From NCBI GenBank assembly GCA_002455375.1, contig DKKR01000030.1:62460-92480 (forward strand): DNA of 30,021 nucleotides. Reading direction: 5' to 3'. This DNA is from Bacteroidetes bacterium UBA6661. GTDB lineage: Bacteria; Bacteroidota; Bacteroidia; AKYH767-A; OLB10. The first letter of the stretch is position 1; each line of letters begins with the position of its first letter. Shown piece by piece: positions 16,024-24,200 of the stretch. A program made the translations under genes and the position numbers. The notes under the pieces are model-generated. The model made no database searches, was not told where the DNA came from, and saw only the letters and a list, made by a program, of their open reading frames with translations.

Positions 16024-16052
16024 ATTGACACAACATTAACACTACTGTCAAT
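16024..16052. repeat. perfect 7-bp inverted repeat ATTGACA/TGTCAAT
   Basis: The arms (16024-16030 and 16046-16052) are separated by 15 bases, 25 bases after the gldD stop. No T-run follows on either strand, so it is not a standard terminator. It could be an operator or a transcript-end hairpin. Confidence 0.35.
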
Positions 16053-16077
16053 AAAATAAGTGTGTAGCGATATTTTT

Positions 16078-16644
16078 TTAATTGCTCCATTGTAAAGTGT
16101 TTATCAGGTGTAAAACATCTTTGCGGATAAACTCCAACGATGGCTGCAACGAATCTGCATTGGGAATGGTATTAAAATACAACGAACCTCTTAAAAAATG
16201 TTTTAGGCTGTCGGTAACATAAAATTGCATGTTGCTGGCAGCATTACCTCCGATGTCATATACCACACCATAAACATTATTTTGTGTTTTAACAACGTTT
16301 TCGTCAATACCATTGGCTTTGATGGTATGTTTGTAGGCAAAGCCCCTGGAGTCTTCGGCCATTTGGGCAAGATTATTTTTTAAAGGCTTATAGGTAAGAT
16401 AAAGTTGTGCACCGAATTTTGGATATAGAATATATTTCCAGCAAGGCTCTGCAAAACGATTGGTATCGGGCAAAACATAACTGTATTGAGGAGTTTCAAA
16501 ACGATAGGGACAAGAGGTATCTGTAAATAAAGTGTATTTCTTCTCAGGCATATCTATACGAAAAAATCCGCGTGGCTTTGGTGCTGGAGTTTCGCTGCAC
16601 GATGCCAGCAAGCAGAAAAGAAAGATATATACCAACTTTTTCAT
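16078..16644 (-). CDS. gldD: gliding motility/T9SS lipoprotein GldD
   Basis: The 188-residue protein has a signal peptide with lipobox LLASC (Cys16) and then the GldD hallmark 'PKPRGFFRIDMPEKKY' (residues 22-37). Further conserved stretches are 'CPYRFETPQYSYV', 'WKYILYPKFGAQLYLTYKPL' and 'FLRGSLYFNTIPNADSLQP'. In Flavobacterium johnsoniae GldD is essential for gliding and for type IX secretion; its exact job is not known. Its ATG overlaps the gldE stop in the form ATGA (16644..16641), so the two are translationally coupled. The order ssb-gldE-gldD is a known Bacteroidota arrangement. The start is fixed by the overlap and by the signal peptide. Confidence 0.93.
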   Translation of the reverse strand: MKKLVYIFLFCLLASCSETPAPKPRGFFRIDMPEKKYTLFTDTSCPYRFETPQYSYVLPDTNRFAEPCWKYILYPKFGAQLYLTYKPLKNNLAQMAEDSRGFAYKHTIKANGIDENVVKTQNNVYGVVYDIGGNAASNMQFYVTDSLKHFLRGSLYFNTIPNADSLQPSLEFIRKDVLHLINTLQWSN

Positions 16645-17951
16645 TCCTGTTCTTGTATAATCTGTAGTTTAACACGTTTTATTTTCCGTCTGTCGGCTGA
16701 TTCAATAGTAAAACGCAGGTTCTTGAATGTTATTACTTCGCTAATGCGTGGTATGGTGTGATTGATTTCTAATAGCAGTCCTGCAAGGGTGTCTTTTTCT
16801 CCTTCTATTTCATCAAACATTTCCATATCCAATTCAAGAATGCGGCATACTTCATTCAGTGATGTTTTTGCCTCGAACACGTAGGTTTGTTCATCAATCT
16901 TGGTGTAAACAGGCTCTTCATCGTCAAATTCATCTTTTATTTCTCCTACTATTTCTTCAAGCACATCTTCTAATGTAATAAGCCCTTGTGTTGCGCCAAA
17001 CTCATCAACAATAATAGCCATGTGTATTTTGCGTTGTTGAAACTCCTGTAATAAATCATTTATCTTTTTATTCTCCGGCACAAAATATGTTTTACGGATA
17101 AGAAGCGGCCAGTCGAAATTTTCTTTTTTAATGTGTGCCAATAAATCTTTTATGTGCAACACACCTTTGATGTTATCAATAGAAGATTCATAAACAGGCA
17201 CTCTTGAATATCCGGCATCAATAACACGCTGCAACAGCTCTTTAAATGGTGTTTGCAAACCAAAAGCAATCATGTCTGGTAGCGGACGCATAATTTGTTT
17301 GACATCAATATTTCCGAAGTTAACAATTCCTTTAAGAATACGTTTTTCTTCCGGTGGAGATTCAATATCACTGGTAATTTCAATGGCATGTGTCAATTCA
17401 TCCAAGCTTACGTTGGTGCGTTTACGTTTAAGGAGCTTATCAAACAGCGATGTTGATTTTACTAACGGAACACTAAGTGGTGTAAGTATTTTTCCAATTA
17501 TATAAACCGGGTAAGCCATAAAGGAAAGAATACGTAAGTTGTTATGTGCTGCATAAACCTTAGGTAGCACCTCACCAAACATGGTGATAAGAAAAGTCAC
17601 ACTGAAAACCTGAACAAAAAAAATGAGTATGGGATTATCACCCAACAACTGTGAGTTTGAAAAAAAGAGAGAAGAAAAAATAATTAATGCAATGTTTACA
17701 CAGGTATTGGAAATTAAAATTGTAGCAAGTAGTTTTTTAGGCTGATCAAGTAAGTGTAGAATTATTTTATTGATATAGGTTGGTTTTTCATCTCTCAGAT
17801 ACTGAAGCTGTGCAGGACGAAGTGAGAAAAAGGCAACTTCGCTTCCTGCAAAAAGTGCAGAAAGTAATAACAACACAAGAATAACTATCAGCTCACCGGT
17901 AAATGAATAGGATGAAAAATTGGTAAGTAACAAGCTACTGACGACAGGCAT
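16641..17951 (-). CDS. gldE: gliding motility-associated protein GldE (CNNM/CBS/CorC-type membrane protein)
   Basis: The 436-residue protein has a CNNM (DUF21) membrane domain with about four segments in residues 18-160 ('ALFAGSEVAFFSLRP' is the conserved first loop). A pair of CBS domains follows (about 215-340, with 'IMRPLPDMIAFGLQTPF' and 'AIIVDEFGATQGLITLEDVL'), and a CorC/HlyC transporter-associated domain ends it (about 350-430). Relatives move Mg2+ or regulate its movement. In Flavobacterium extra GldE partly suppresses certain gldD mutations, so the two work together. It has its own -7 element upstream and is 67 bases after ssb. Confidence 0.93.
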   Translation of the reverse strand: MPVVSSLLLTNFSSYSFTGELIVILVLLLLSALFAGSEVAFFSLRPAQLQYLRDEKPTYINKIILHLLDQPKKLLATILISNTCVNIALIIFSSLFFSNSQLLGDNPILIFFVQVFSVTFLITMFGEVLPKVYAAHNNLRILSFMAYPVYIIGKILTPLSVPLVKSTSLFDKLLKRKRTNVSLDELTHAIEITSDIESPPEEKRILKGIVNFGNIDVKQIMRPLPDMIAFGLQTPFKELLQRVIDAGYSRVPVYESSIDNIKGVLHIKDLLAHIKKENFDWPLLIRKTYFVPENKKINDLLQEFQQRKIHMAIIVDEFGATQGLITLEDVLEEIVGEIKDEFDDEEPVYTKIDEQTYVFEAKTSLNEVCRILELDMEMFDEIEGEKDTLAGLLLEINHTIPRISEVITFKNLRFTIESADRRKIKRVKLQIIQEQE

Positions 17952-17982
17952 GCTGATGGGGTGAATACAATATAATTTACTG

Positions 17983-17990
17983 CAAATATA
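17983..17990 (-). promoter_or_regulatory. -7 element upstream of gldE
   Basis: TATATTTG on the minus strand matches TAnnTTTG exactly, 31 bases before the gldE ATG and inside the ssb-gldE gap. The -33 position has no TTG, so strength is uncertain. It would allow gldE-gldD transcription apart from ssb. Confidence 0.45.
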
Positions 17991-18018
17991 GGATGATGTT
18001 GCTTAGCTGGGCATGCAC

Positions 18019-18456
18019 TTAAAATGGCAAGTCATCATTCATTTCTGATTGTCCGGCATCAGGTATGTGATGTTCAGAAGTTGTTCTGTCATTAGCGCCT
18101 GTTGAAGGATTTCCGTTTTCATCGGGCTTGCGACCAAGTAATGTCATGCTGTCGCCTATGACTTCGGTAATGTATTTTTTGTTGCCTTCTTTGTCATCCC
18201 AGTTGCGGGTACGTAATTTTCCTTCAATATATACTAAACTTCCTTTCTTCAAAAATTTTTCTGCAGTCTCTGCAAGCTGTCGCCACAAAACCACATTATG
18301 CCACTCTGTTTGTGTAACTCTTTGCCCGTCTTTGTTCTTATAAACTTCTGATGTTGCCAATGGAAACTTTGCTACACTGATGTTGCCATCAATATGACGT
18401 ATTTCCGGATCTCTTCCAAGGTTACCTACTAAAATTACTTTATTAACTCCTGACAT
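18019..18456 (-). CDS. ssb: single-stranded DNA-binding protein
   Basis: The 145-residue protein has an N-terminal OB fold (about 1-108: 'VNKVILVGNLGRDPEIRHI', 'EWHNVVLWRQLAETAEKFLKKG', 'YIEGKLRTRNWDDKEGNKKY'), a flexible linker rich in Asn, Gly and Ser, and the acidic tip 'DDLPF' that docks repair and replication proteins. It coats single-stranded DNA in the cytoplasm as a tetramer. Its neighbours gldE and gldD downstream are the common Bacteroidota arrangement. The promoter element TATATTTG at 18505..18512 and an upstream terminator isolate it from the metalloprotease gene. Confidence 0.96.
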   Translation of the reverse strand: MSGVNKVILVGNLGRDPEIRHIDGNISVAKFPLATSEVYKNKDGQRVTQTEWHNVVLWRQLAETAEKFLKKGSLVYIEGKLRTRNWDDKEGNKKYITEVIGDSMTLLGRKPDENGNPSTGANDRTTSEHHIPDAGQSEMNDDLPF

Positions 18457-18504
18457 GATTGCTTTTATTTAACTACGTAATGAATGTGTTTTTGTTTATG
18501 CTTA

Positions 18505-18512
18505 CAAATATA
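18505..18512 (-). promoter_or_regulatory. -7 element for ssb
   Basis: TATATTTG on the minus strand matches TAnnTTTG exactly, 48 bases before the ATG at 18456. A T-rich -33 region coincides with the tail of the upstream terminator. Confidence 0.5.
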
Positions 18513-18525
18513 GCAATTTGGTCAT

Positions 18526-18556
18526 AAAAAAACCCCGCAGAAGCGAGGTCTTTTTG
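18526..18556 (-). terminator. Rho-independent terminator of the metalloprotease gene
   Basis: In minus-strand RNA, CCUCGC pairs with GCGGGG (one G-U pair) around a 4-base loop (18533-18538 with 18543-18548), and seven U's follow. The A-run and T-run on either side extend the stem. It starts 14 bases after the stop at 18571. Confidence 0.88.
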
Positions 18557-18570
18557 AATGAATGACTTTA

Positions 18571-21500
18571 TTATCTTGATTTCACAATTTTCTGTATCAG
18601 ATGCCTTCCATCAACATTAACTGATAGGAAATAGATTCCTGCAGGAACATTCAGTTTAATTTCTGATGTTTGATTTAAGGTGATAACAGAACGATAAACA
18701 ACCTTACCTACCATATCCAAAACCTGAATTTCTGCATTGCCTTCTTTTTCTGATGGAGCATAGATATTCAACAGGTCTGAAAAAGGATTTGGCGATATGC
18801 TGATGTTACTTTGTTTATTAGCAATTATACCTTCACCTTCTTCACGACAAGAAGTTACTGCCAGTTGAGCTGATTTTGTTTTATAACAACCATTAGCTGT
18901 TTCAATTACTTTGTATTGTCCTGCTAATGTTGCAGAATAAGTTTGTGCTGTTGCACCCGGAATCAATACACTGTTTCTGTACCATTGGTAGGTTACCCCT
19001 GTAAAATTATTTGCTGTAAATACCTGTGCGGCTCCATTACATATTGTTGCACTTGCTGGCGTAATTACCGGAGCAGGATTGTTGATGACATCTAAAACAG
19101 CAATGTTACTTATCACAGCACATGAACCGTTGATTGAAACTTCTACTTTATACTGTCCTGCAGAAGTAACGTTGATGCTCTGACTGATTTCTGGTCGCAG
19201 TACATTATTTCTAAACCAGCGATAAGTGTAACCGGAACCACTATTGGCAGTAAATGTAAAAGGAGTACCTGCACATACTGTTGATGTACCGGCAGGACTC
19301 ACAGAAGCAGTTACAGTGTTCTCAGTTAACACAGCAGCAGGTGATGTACCGCTACCACATGGTGAAGAAATGAATACCGTATAACTACCCCCTGAAGTTG
19401 CATTATATGTTGAACCTGTAGCTCCTGAAATAACATTACCATTTTTATACCACTGATGTGTAAAACCAATTCCTGATGATGCACTCAATAACATAGCACC
19501 ACCGGTACAAATAATCTGATTGCCTGATGGACTTATCTGTGCATTGAAACTTCCAATACTTACAATAATAGCATTGCTGTTTGTGTTGCCGCAACTTGCG
19601 CTTATGTTACAAGAGTAGTTTCCTGAAGCATTTGTTGTATAACTTGTTGCCGTAGCTCCTGAAATGTTACTTCCATTATTTTTCCACTGATAGCTATATC
19701 CGGGAATAGGATTGTCTACATACATTGTAACCGATCCCTGATTGCAGAGTGTTGTTGGGTCGTTGGTGTAGATTGAAGCAGAAACAGAAGATGCAGCATT
19801 TACAGCAATAGTTTTTGATTTAGAGCAACCATTGGCAGTTTCAATAACTCTGTACGACCCATTAGATGTTGCTGTATAATTCTGAGAAGTTGCTCCAAGA
19901 ATATCTACACTGTTTTTCTGCCACTGATATTGTACACCGGTAAAACTATTTGCTGTTAGTACAACAGAACCCGGACTACAAAAGGAAGTAGGTGTAGTAT
20001 GAGAAATAGAAGGTGTAGGGTTGTTAATCTGATTACCTATCACGCTGTTTGTTGTTACAGTACAAGACCCCGATGTAATGACACAATAATAGGTTCCTGA
20101 TGAACCAATATTAATAGAAGAATTTGTACTTGAAAGCAGCACATTGTTTCTGTACCATTGATAAGTAAATCCCGGACCGGAAGTAGCATTTAATGTGGCA
20201 TTAGAGCCTGCACAAAAACTTACTGTTCCTGATGGGGTAATTTGCCCTGTCATAGCACCAATGCTTACGCTAACTATTGCAGAAGTACTGCTGCAAAGGT
20301 TTGAATTTGTAACTACTACAGCGTAGTTGCCTGTTGCAGTAGCACTATAAGTTGGATTGTCAGCACCTGAAATCACATTACCATTATTGAGCCATTGATA
20401 TGTTAATCCTGTACCTGTATTTGCAGAAAGCACTACTGGTCCTGCACAAACATTAATGGTACCGGAAGGTGAAATCACTGCTGTTGGCGTATCACATAAA
20501 GTGGTAAAAGGAACAGTACTACTCCATGGAGAAACGGCTAATCCACAAACCAGTTGTACCTGCCATTGATAATTAGTGTTGGGTTGTAAACCGGTTAACG
20601 TATATGGAGTAGATACATTATTTAAAATTGTCCATGTTGAATTGCTTGCTTTCTTATACTGAAGGTTTAATGCACTACCTGCAGAACCTGAAGAATATAA
20701 AACTGCCGAAGTACTGCTTATAGAAGTGGTATAATTGTTTTGTGGTGTATTACATGGTTGTGCTGTTGTAGAGAAAGGTGTTGATGCAGAAAAACCTGAT
20801 GTTGTTCCACCTGCACACACTGTCTCCACCTGCCATTCGTAATTGCTGCTGGCTGTTAATGAATAAACAGAATAACTGTTTGCTGTAGTATTGGCCGTAG
20901 TCCATGTAGAAGCTCCAACTAAACGGTAACGAACATTATAACTAACCGCACCACCTACTGCAGTCCATGTATAGGTTGCACTGGTAGCATTTATGTTGGT
21001 AGTTACAGTGCCTGATGGTACATTGCAAGTAGTTGGTGGTGTAACAAATGTGGTTGAGATAGTATAGATTGATGTTCCTCCGGAACAAACTGTCTGCACC
21101 TGCCACTCGTAGTTGCTGCCCGGTGTCAGTCCTGTAGCAGTGTAAGGTGATGCAGATGCTGTTGCAGTAGTCCACGTTGAAGTACCAACAACACGATAAC
21201 GAACAACATAGCTTGAAGCACTTGCTGCTGCTGTCCAGTTAAAAATTGCAGATGTGCTGGTGATGGATGAGGTATTCATTCCCGGAGGAGGCATACATGC
21301 CATTCCAATACAGGCAGTCAAACATGCACCACTGTTATATTTATTAATGATTACAGCTTGTGGCTGCGAACCAAATCCTAAAGAAAGATTGATACCTACG
21401 GAATTCAAATGACAATAGCTCATAATAGTTCCACCACCGGAAGGAATGGGTGCGCCACTACAACTTCCTTCATAACCATAACCTGCAGCAGGACCACAGC

Positions 21501-22626
21501 CATCAATAGCAGTGTTGTTACCATTCCACACACAGGCATGTGTATGTCTTGACCCCATTAAGTGACCTTGTTCGTGAGTAACAACCATAACACTCCATGA
21601 ATATGTCGGGAAATTGCTGTAAGAGGAGTTGATGCCACTATAACATTTACTGGAATTGATGTTTGAAGCACAAATGCCACTGAAACCGGCTGCTATGCCA
21701 CCACCACCACCATAACCAAGCAGGTGACCTAAATCACCATTAAAGCTTGTACGGTATGTCTGGAATTGACTCAGATAGTTTGAAGAGGTTGTTCCTGTAT
21801 ATGGACTCACAACATCCCAAACATAAACTTCACTCAATTCAACAGGAATATTGTCATTGGTATAAATAATTGCACTCTGATTAAAAATTCCTGTCACATA
21901 GTTTGCAGCAGCAGTGATGTTTCCTTTACCTTGAAAAATATTATAATTTACTTCCCAATACAATCTGATACAGTTTACCATCATACCTCTGTTGGCAGGC
22001 AACTGTAATTCCTGTGGTGTATAAGTTCCATTGTCGGCAAGTGTTGCACATTCCATTGCAGGTCGTGAGGTCAGGTCTGCATCGTTATAAATTACATGTA
22101 AGTTAGAACGATTGTTTTCTAAACGGCCAATCACAAAATTTCCGTCAGCCGGTGTAGAAATCAAAGCCATCACTTCATCATCAAAAATGCTGATGGCTGC
22201 TATGGAATTGTTATCACCATTAATAATACCCTGATAATGTAAACCGGGAGTATAGTTCACAGCCCCGCCATTGCTGCCTGCCGAAGTAACACTAAAATCA
22301 GGAGTAAAAATGTTTGCTTTATACAAATCAACCTGCACCACATTGTTGTTAATAGGAATACGCAGCGATAAATAATCAGGCTGCTGACTCATTAAAGTTG
22401 CAATTGCCGACTTATTCAACTCAACAAAAGTTGCTTTAGTGGCAGTAGGTGCATATTGTCTGTTCAGTTGTTCATTGTCCGGACTAATAGTAAAAAGATT
22501 CTCTGTTGCAAACACTGCCTGCTGTTGCTTGGCAGTAAATATTTTTTGTGCTACAGGTTTAAGATTCTGTGCCCACAACATCATGGGCGTAAAAATCAAT
22601 AATAAAAAGTAAAATCGTTTGTTCAT
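18571..22626 (-). CDS. secreted zinc metalloprotease with Fn3 and Ig-like modules and a T9SS sorting domain
   Basis: The 1351-residue protein has a signal peptide (MNKRFYFLLLIFTPMMLWAQ), a propeptide (about 22-205), and an M12B/reprolysin-like catalytic domain (about 215-440). Zinc ligands are His351, His355 and His361 with Glu352 in 'HEQGHLMGSRH'; the Met-turn is Met402 in 'GTIMSYCH'. Three Fn3 modules (about 445-530, 534-622, 625-710) and seven Ig-like modules with repeated 'YQW..N' cores (about 715-1262) follow. A type A sorting domain (1273-1351, 'ISPNPFSDLLNIYAP' to 'IQKIVKSR') ends it. It is probably exported by the T9SS and held at or released from the surface to degrade proteins. Met at 22626 is preferred over the upstream ATG at 22677 because it gives a standard signal peptide just after the promoter. 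Confidence 0.9.
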   Translation of the reverse strand: MNKRFYFLLLIFTPMMLWAQNLKPVAQKIFTAKQQQAVFATENLFTISPDNEQLNRQYAPTATKATFVELNKSAIATLMSQQPDYLSLRIPINNNVVQVDLYKANIFTPDFSVTSAGSNGGAVNYTPGLHYQGIINGDNNSIAAISIFDDEVMALISTPADGNFVIGRLENNRSNLHVIYNDADLTSRPAMECATLADNGTYTPQELQLPANRGMMVNCIRLYWEVNYNIFQGKGNITAAANYVTGIFNQSAIIYTNDNIPVELSEVYVWDVVSPYTGTTSSNYLSQFQTYRTSFNGDLGHLLGYGGGGGIAAGFSGICASNINSSKCYSGINSSYSNFPTYSWSVMVVTHEQGHLMGSRHTHACVWNGNNTAIDGCGPAAGYGYEGSCSGAPIPSGGGTIMSYCHLNSVGINLSLGFGSQPQAVIINKYNSGACLTACIGMACMPPPGMNTSSITSTSAIFNWTAAASASSYVVRYRVVGTSTWTTATASASPYTATGLTPGSNYEWQVQTVCSGGTSIYTISTTFVTPPTTCNVPSGTVTTNINATSATYTWTAVGGAVSYNVRYRLVGASTWTTANTTANSYSVYSLTASSNYEWQVETVCAGGTTSGFSASTPFSTTAQPCNTPQNNYTTSISSTSAVLYSSGSAGSALNLQYKKASNSTWTILNNVSTPYTLTGLQPNTNYQWQVQLVCGLAVSPWSSTVPFTTLCDTPTAVISPSGTINVCAGPVVLSANTGTGLTYQWLNNGNVISGADNPTYSATATGNYAVVVTNSNLCSSTSAIVSVSIGAMTGQITPSGTVSFCAGSNATLNATSGPGFTYQWYRNNVLLSSTNSSINIGSSGTYYCVITSGSCTVTTNSVIGNQINNPTPSISHTTPTSFCSPGSVVLTANSFTGVQYQWQKNSVDILGATSQNYTATSNGSYRVIETANGCSKSKTIAVNAASSVSASIYTNDPTTLCNQGSVTMYVDNPIPGYSYQWKNNGSNISGATATSYTTNASGNYSCNISASCGNTNSNAIIVSIGSFNAQISPSGNQIICTGGAMLLSASSGIGFTHQWYKNGNVISGATGSTYNATSGGSYTVFISSPCGSGTSPAAVLTENTVTASVSPAGTSTVCAGTPFTFTANSGSGYTYRWFRNNVLRPEISQSINVTSAGQYKVEVSINGSCAVISNIAVLDVINNPAPVITPASATICNGAAQVFTANNFTGVTYQWYRNSVLIPGATAQTYSATLAGQYKVIETANGCYKTKSAQLAVTSCREEGEGIIANKQSNISISPNPFSDLLNIYAPSEKEGNAEIQVLDMVGKVVYRSVITLNQTSEIKLNVPAGIYFLSVNVDGRHLIQKIVKSR

Positions 22627-22648
22627 AAATTTGAGGATTATAAGATTC

Positions 22649-22678
22649 CAAATATATTGTGTTTTTCTTAATTTCAAA
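22649..22678 (-). promoter_or_regulatory. promoter of the metalloprotease gene
   Basis: On the minus strand TTTG (22678..22675) precedes TATATTTG (22656..22649) with an 18-base spacer; the ATG at 22626 is 22 bases further. Its elements overlap the promoter that reads the other way. Confidence 0.6.
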
Positions 22679-22687
22679 ATATATTTG
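22657..22687 (+). promoter_or_regulatory. promoter of the serine hydrolase gene
   Basis: TTG (22657..22659) precedes TATATTTG (22680..22687) with a 20-base spacer; the ATG at 22707 is 19 bases further. CAAATATATT and AATATATTTG at the outer ends (22649-22658 and 22678-22687) form a perfect 10-bp inverted repeat, so the two promoters share one region. Confidence 0.6.
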
Positions 22688-22706
22688 TAATAAATGTTGC
22701 TGTCAG

Positions 22707-24017
22707 ATGAACACTCGTATTAAAAGAGGCATACTGATAATCTGTCTGCTGTTATCAAAATCACTTTTTGCACAGAATCTATATTTCCCACCATTAACAG
22801 GAAATAATTGGGATACACTTTCACAATCAGCTTTAAACTGGTGCCAGCCACGCATTGACTCATTGTATCAGTTTCTTGAGGACAGGCATACAAAAAGTTT
22901 TATCATTCTTAAAGACGGAAAAATTATTCTCGAAAAATATTTCGGCACCTACACTGCAGACTCCATTCACTATTGGGCATCGGCAGGAAAGAGCCTCACT
23001 GCTTTTCTTACAGGCATTGCACAGGAAAAAGGTTTCGTAAACATTCAGTCACCCGTTTCACAATATCTCGGCACAGGATGGACAAGTGCACCACCTGCCA
23101 AAGAAAATCTTATCACACTACGGCATTTACTAACTATGACAAGCGGGTTAGATGATTCGCCACCACCACCATGCGATGTAAATGATTCATCAAAGACATG
23201 CCTTAACTACCTTGCCGATGCAGGTACACGTTGGGCCTATCATTCCGGTGCATATAAACATCTGCAAGACGTAATCAGCGTAACAAGTGGTATGTCTTAT
23301 AATGCTTTTACCACAAATTATTTGAGCTCTAAAATTGGCATGGGCGGACTTTGGTACGATGCAGTTTTTTATAGTAAGACCAGAGGCATGGCACGTTTTG
23401 GTTTACTTACATTGAGTAAAGGAATCTGGAATAACGATACCATCTTAAAGGACACATCATATATTGCTGCCATGAGCAACACTTCGCAGAATTTAAACAA
23501 CTCCTATGGTTATTTGTGGTGGCTCAACGGCAAGGCATCGTTTATGATACCGCAGTTGCAGGTAGTCTTTCCCGGAGCGATGTTGCCTGCTGCTCCACCA
23601 GATTTGTTTGCTGCTCTGGGAAAGAATGATCAGAAAATTTATGTCGTACCTTCAGAGAATTTAGTTGTTGTTCGCATGGGTGACTCTGCCTACAGCAGTC
23701 AGTATGCAGTTACTGTTTTTGATAATGAACTGTGGACCTATATTGACAGTTTATCATTCTGCCCGACATCACTCAACGAAATCAATACAAACCAGCATAC
23801 ATGGATTTATCCCAATCCGGCAAACAATTTTTTACAATTAGACTCAGAAACATCCACCTATTTTATTTACAACATTCAAGGCCGGTGTTGTTTGCAAGGC
23901 AAGCCTGATGCACAAAGAAAAATTGATATTTCAATGCTTCAAGAAGGAGTCTATTTTTTAAAAATACAGACTAAGAATAATCAGCAGTGGTATTTTAAAT
24001 TTATCAGAAAAGAATAA
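22707..24017 (+). CDS. secreted beta-lactamase-fold serine hydrolase with a T9SS sorting domain
   Basis: The 436-residue protein has a signal peptide (MNTRIKRGILIICLLLSKSLFAQ), a beta-lactamase/class C-like domain, and a type A sorting domain at the C-terminus ('YPNPANNFLQLD' to 'FKFIRKE'). The nucleophile motif SxxK is Ser92-Ala-Gly-Lys95 in 'WASAGKSLTAF'. The second motif, normally Tyr-x-Asn, reads Tyr178-His-Ser in 'WAYHSGAYKHLQDV'. 'LVVVRMGDS' near the end of the domain is typical of 6-aminohexanoate-hydrolase/esterase relatives. It likely cleaves an ester or amide at the cell surface; I cannot name the substrate. The start at 22707 is chosen over the open frame at 22659, which begins inside the promoter. 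It faces the metalloprotease gene. Confidence 0.88.
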   Translation: MNTRIKRGILIICLLLSKSLFAQNLYFPPLTGNNWDTLSQSALNWCQPRIDSLYQFLEDRHTKSFIILKDGKIILEKYFGTYTADSIHYWASAGKSLTAFLTGIAQEKGFVNIQSPVSQYLGTGWTSAPPAKENLITLRHLLTMTSGLDDSPPPPCDVNDSSKTCLNYLADAGTRWAYHSGAYKHLQDVISVTSGMSYNAFTTNYLSSKIGMGGLWYDAVFYSKTRGMARFGLLTLSKGIWNNDTILKDTSYIAAMSNTSQNLNNSYGYLWWLNGKASFMIPQLQVVFPGAMLPAAPPDLFAALGKNDQKIYVVPSENLVVVRMGDSAYSSQYAVTVFDNELWTYIDSLSFCPTSLNEINTNQHTWIYPNPANNFLQLDSETSTYFIYNIQGRCCLQGKPDAQRKIDISMLQEGVYFLKIQTKNNQQWYFKFIRKE

Positions 24018-24020
24018 AAA

Positions 24021-24200
24021 CTACAATTGCCATAGGCCTGTTTTGCGAAGATGATTTTCCAAAACATCTAAGCGTGCGCTTCCCGTAACACCCATCAGGT
24101 CTTTAAGCTGCGAAAGTTTTAGCTTCCACATTTTTGATAAAGCAATCAACTCTTTTTTGTTGAAGGGATTGATCGTTTTCTTATTAATGAAATGTTTCAT
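24021..24200 (-). CDS. small DUF3606-like protein
   Basis: This 59-residue frame runs from ATG at 24200 to TAG at 24023..24021. The sequence 'INPFNKKELIALSKMWKL' followed by 'SQLKDLMGVTGSARLDVLEN' and 'HLRK' resembles DUF3606, a small helical domain of about 55-60 residues found mainly in proteobacteria and Bacteroidota with unknown function. It ends three bases from the stop of the serine hydrolase gene on the other strand. A one-mismatch -7 element (TGTATTTG, 24212..24205) lies five bases before the ATG, giving a leader of a few bases at most. The family match is by eye. Confidence 0.55.
   Translation of the reverse strand: MKHFINKKTINPFNKKELIALSKMWKLKLSQLKDLMGVTGSARLDVLENHLRKTGLWQL

Larger units (their letters stand above)
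15714..16077. other. intergenic region upstream of the tyrosine phenol-lyase gene, 364 bases
   Basis: This region separates gldD (ending at 16078) from the tyrosine phenol-lyase gene on the same strand. It contains a 32-codon ORF with A-rich upstream sequence (15900..15998) and a perfect inverted repeat (16024..16052). No exact TAnnTTTG element with a spaced -33 was found; TATGTTTT (15772..15765, minus) is the nearest match. The gene's own promoter is therefore not fixed. Confidence 0.6.

Noticed and set aside
18850..20750. Regularly spaced similar segments resembling a repeat array
   Set aside because: They are in-frame Ig-like modules of the metalloprotease with diverged DNA, not direct repeats with unique spacers as in CRISPR.
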